Assembly: GCF_015353075.1 (NCBI RefSeq)
Contig: NZ_CP064187.1
Coordinates: forward strand, 1,922,001 to 1,986,000
Direction: 5' to 3'
DNA length: 64,000 bases
From: Rhizobium sp. 007
GTDB taxonomy: Bacteria; Pseudomonadota; Alphaproteobacteria; Rhizobiales; Rhizobiaceae
Part shown: positions 62,635-64,000 of the stretch, piece by piece
Numbering within the stretch: position 1 is the stretch's first letter
How the letters are laid out: each line of letters begins with the position of its first letter
Position numbers and translations under genes: made by a program
Notes under the pieces: generated by a model
Database searches by the model: none
What the model saw: only the letters and a program-made list of their open reading frames with translations
What the model was told of the DNA's origin: nothing

Positions 62635-62669
62635 AAGGCGGCGCCAGCCCACCGGCAGCGCCGCCTTCA
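62635..62669 (+). terminator. Hairpin terminator after DUF1127-like gene
   Basis: An 11-bp perfect stem (GAAGGCGGCGC/GCGCCGCCTTC) with a 13-nt loop, 26 nt after the stop codon, followed by CATCGTCT. Its place and strength suggest transcription termination. Confidence 0.6.
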
Positions 62670-62784
62670 TCGTCTCAGCGCCCCGCAGATTTAATCTTGA
62701 ATTCTAGAGGCATATATCTTCAAACAAGCCGATGCCGCAACTTTTGCCGACTGTTTTCGTCATTTGACGACGATCAAATTCGCC

Positions 62785-62845
62785 AATGTCGCAAAATAGC
62801 TCTTCACGGCCGCATTTTTCCATGCGAATGTCGCTTTCGAGACAT
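62785..62845. promoter_or_regulatory. Repeated AATGTCGC sites upstream of glxA-family gene
   Basis: Direct repeats AATGTCGC at 62785-62792 and 62827-62834, spaced 42 bp (about four helical turns). The second copy is followed by GACAT in inverted orientation at 62841-62845. They lie 60-120 bp before the regulator gene and may be operator sites. Confidence 0.3.
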
Positions 62846-62904
62846 CGGAACGACGCATTCCACGCAACGAATAGGCAATCGCCCCTCGAGCATGGATTTT
62901 TCTC

Positions 62905-63924
62905 ATGAACAAGATGCTGACCAAGAAGCGTTCTCTCGTCTTCTTTATGGTTCCCCAGTTCACCATGCTGCCCTTTTCGGCGGCGATCGACACGCTGCGC
63001 ATCGCCAACCGCATGCTCGGCTATCAGGCTTATACCTGGCGGCTGACCTCGGTCGACGGCAACAAGGTCTATTCCTCCTGCGGCATCGGCGTCGAGGCAA
63101 ATTCGTCGCTTGCCGAAGAGCGCCGACACCTCGGCGGTGAAAACCGCCCGAACATGGTGCTCGTCTGTTCGGGCATCGATGTCGAGGATTTCAACAACAA
63201 GTCCGTCAATGCCTGGCTTCGCGAATCCTACAATCGCGGCGTGGCCGTCGGCAGTCTCTGTACGGGCGCGCATGTGCTTGCTCAGGCCGGGCTCTTGAAC
63301 GGCAAGCGCTGCGCGATCCACTGGGAAAACCTGCCGGGTTTCTCCGAAGCCTTTCCGCAGGCGGAGGTCTATGCCGACCTCTACGAAGTGGACAGCAATC
63401 TCTACACCTGCGCCGGCGGCACCGCGTCGCTCGACATGATGCTGAACCTCATCGGCCAGGATTTTGGCGAAGCGCTCGTCAACCGTGTCTGCGAGCAGCA
63501 TCTGACCGATCGTGTCCGCAGTCCGCACGACCGCCAGCGCCTGCCGCTGCGCGCCCGCCTCGGCGTCCAGAATTCCAAGGTTCTGTCGATCATCGAACTG
63601 ATGGAAGGCAATCTCGCCGAACCTCTGTCGCTGCTTGAGATCGCTGATGGCGCCGGCCTGTCCCGCCGCCAGATCGAACGGCTTTTCCGGCAGGAAATGG
63701 GCCGGTCTCCCGCCCGCTACTATCTGGAGATCCGGCTCGATCGCGCCCGCCACCTGCTGGTGCAGTCTTCAATGCCGGTCGTCGAGGTCGCAGTCGCTTG
63801 CGGCTTCGTTTCCGCATCGCATTTCTCGAAGTGTTATCGCGAACTTTACAACCGTTCACCGCAGCAGGAGCGCGCCGAGCGCAAGCTGACGATGGCAACG
63901 GCTCGCCAAGCGATCGCAGCATAA
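62905..63924 (+). CDS. GlxA family (AraC-type) transcriptional regulator
   Basis: 339 residues. The N-terminal DJ-1/PfpI-like domain (about 10-190) contains S-L-C-T-G-A-H-V-L-A-Q-A-G-L-L. The C-terminal AraC helix-turn-helix pair is at about 225-325 (L-S-L-L-E-I-A-D-G-A-G-L-S-R-R-Q-I-E-R-L-F and V-A-C-G-F-V-S-A-S-H-F-S-K-C-Y). Members of this group control quaternary-amine or amino acid catabolism in several proteobacteria; the inducer here is unknown. An internal ATG three codons later is an alternative start. Confidence 0.9.
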   Translation: MNKMLTKKRSLVFFMVPQFTMLPFSAAIDTLRIANRMLGYQAYTWRLTSVDGNKVYSSCGIGVEANSSLAEERRHLGGENRPNMVLVCSGIDVEDFNNKSVNAWLRESYNRGVAVGSLCTGAHVLAQAGLLNGKRCAIHWENLPGFSEAFPQAEVYADLYEVDSNLYTCAGGTASLDMMLNLIGQDFGEALVNRVCEQHLTDRVRSPHDRQRLPLRARLGVQNSKVLSIIELMEGNLAEPLSLLEIADGAGLSRRQIERLFRQEMGRSPARYYLEIRLDRARHLLVQSSMPVVEVAVACGFVSASHFSKCYRELYNRSPQQERAERKLTMATARQAIAA

Positions 63925-63932
63925 CAAAGATG

Positions 63933-63952
63933 GCGGCGCACTACTGCGCCGC
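63933..63952 (+). terminator. Hairpin after glxA-family gene
   Basis: A perfect 8-bp stem (GCGGCGCA/TGCGCCGC) with loop CTAC, 9 nt after the stop codon. It also covers the last codons of the convergent GGDEF gene, so it may serve both directions. Confidence 0.55.
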
Positions 63953-64000
63953 TTCCTCCGTCATCCTGGCGTCGGAATAGACCTGGTTACGGCCCTTGTG
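63941..64000 (-). CDS. C-terminal end of a GGDEF-type protein (partial)
   Basis: The last 19 codons of a minus-strand gene, reading H-K-G-R-N-Q-V-Y-S-D-A-R and ending in TAG. K-x-G-R-N-x-V is the typical C-terminal end of GGDEF diguanylate cyclase domains. The rest lies outside the window. Confidence 0.65.
   Translation of the reverse strand, partial: HKGRNQVYSDARMTEEAAQ

Noticed and set aside
1-64000. tRNA, rRNA, CRISPR array, integrase or prophage genes
   Set aside because: None could be identified by reading both strands; a tRNA scan and repeat finder would be needed to exclude small cases.

Overview
The window reads as a chromosomal segment of a Rhizobiaceae alphaproteobacterium (Rhizobium/Agrobacterium/Ensifer type). 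This rests on gene content seen in the sequence: an acpXL very-long-chain fatty acid cluster, the aerobic cob gene set, a pstSCAB-phoU-phoB operon beside phnCDE1E2, EcfG-like stress promoters, and intergenic repeats of the kind common in rhizobia. Genus and species cannot be fixed by eye.

Left part (1-22500). On the minus strand lie the start of one ketosynthase gene, then fabF2XL, fabZXL and acpXL, which make the very long acyl chain of lipid A. Next come cobalamin genes in several transcription units, all on the minus strand: cobE, a nucleoside hydrolase, cobA, cobB, cobC and cobD (cobA-B-C-D overlap by 4 bp); a cobalamin riboswitch followed by cobP-cobW-cobN-cobO; and cobQ. A TauE/SafE permease and a ClC channel sit between them on the plus strand. 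A hairpin-rich segment just upstream of cobQ may be a structured RNA. A betaine-type binding protein, a small hypothetical gene, an entericidin-like lipoprotein and a LysR regulator follow.

Middle (22500-37700). There is a small gene divergent from the LysR gene, a second TauE/SafE permease, a two-domain universal stress protein and small stress-type genes. The phosphate locus follows: pstS-pstC-pstA-pstB-phoU-phoB on the minus strand, ending in a PhoB paralogue whose receiver has lost its phosphorylation site. phnC-phnD-phnE1-phnE2 runs on the plus strand. Both units have Pho boxes in the shared 399-bp divergent region, and both carry a strong hairpin just after the binding-protein gene.

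Right part (37700-62900) looks like an accessory region. It has stress-type small genes with an EcfG-like promoter, an IS3-type transposase scar joined to a TerC fragment, and an AraC regulator divergent from an AbgT transporter, M20 peptidase and SLC13 transporter. A frameshifted AI-2E-family gene, an alpha/beta hydrolase with a membrane N-terminus, a Tat-exported AstE/AspA-like hydrolase, a PRC-barrel protein, a translationally coupled small pair, two class III cyclases with TPR-type regions and a decayed mcrBC locus follow. Core-like sequence resumes with a GlxA-family regulator at 62905 and the tail of a GGDEF gene at the right edge.

No tRNA, rRNA or CRISPR array was seen. The observations most worth checking are the degenerate PhoB paralogue at the end of the pst operon, the structured segment before cobQ, the repeat-like in-frame insertion in cobN, the ketosynthase lacking its catalytic cysteine, and the acyl-amino-acid-type transporter/hydrolase cluster.
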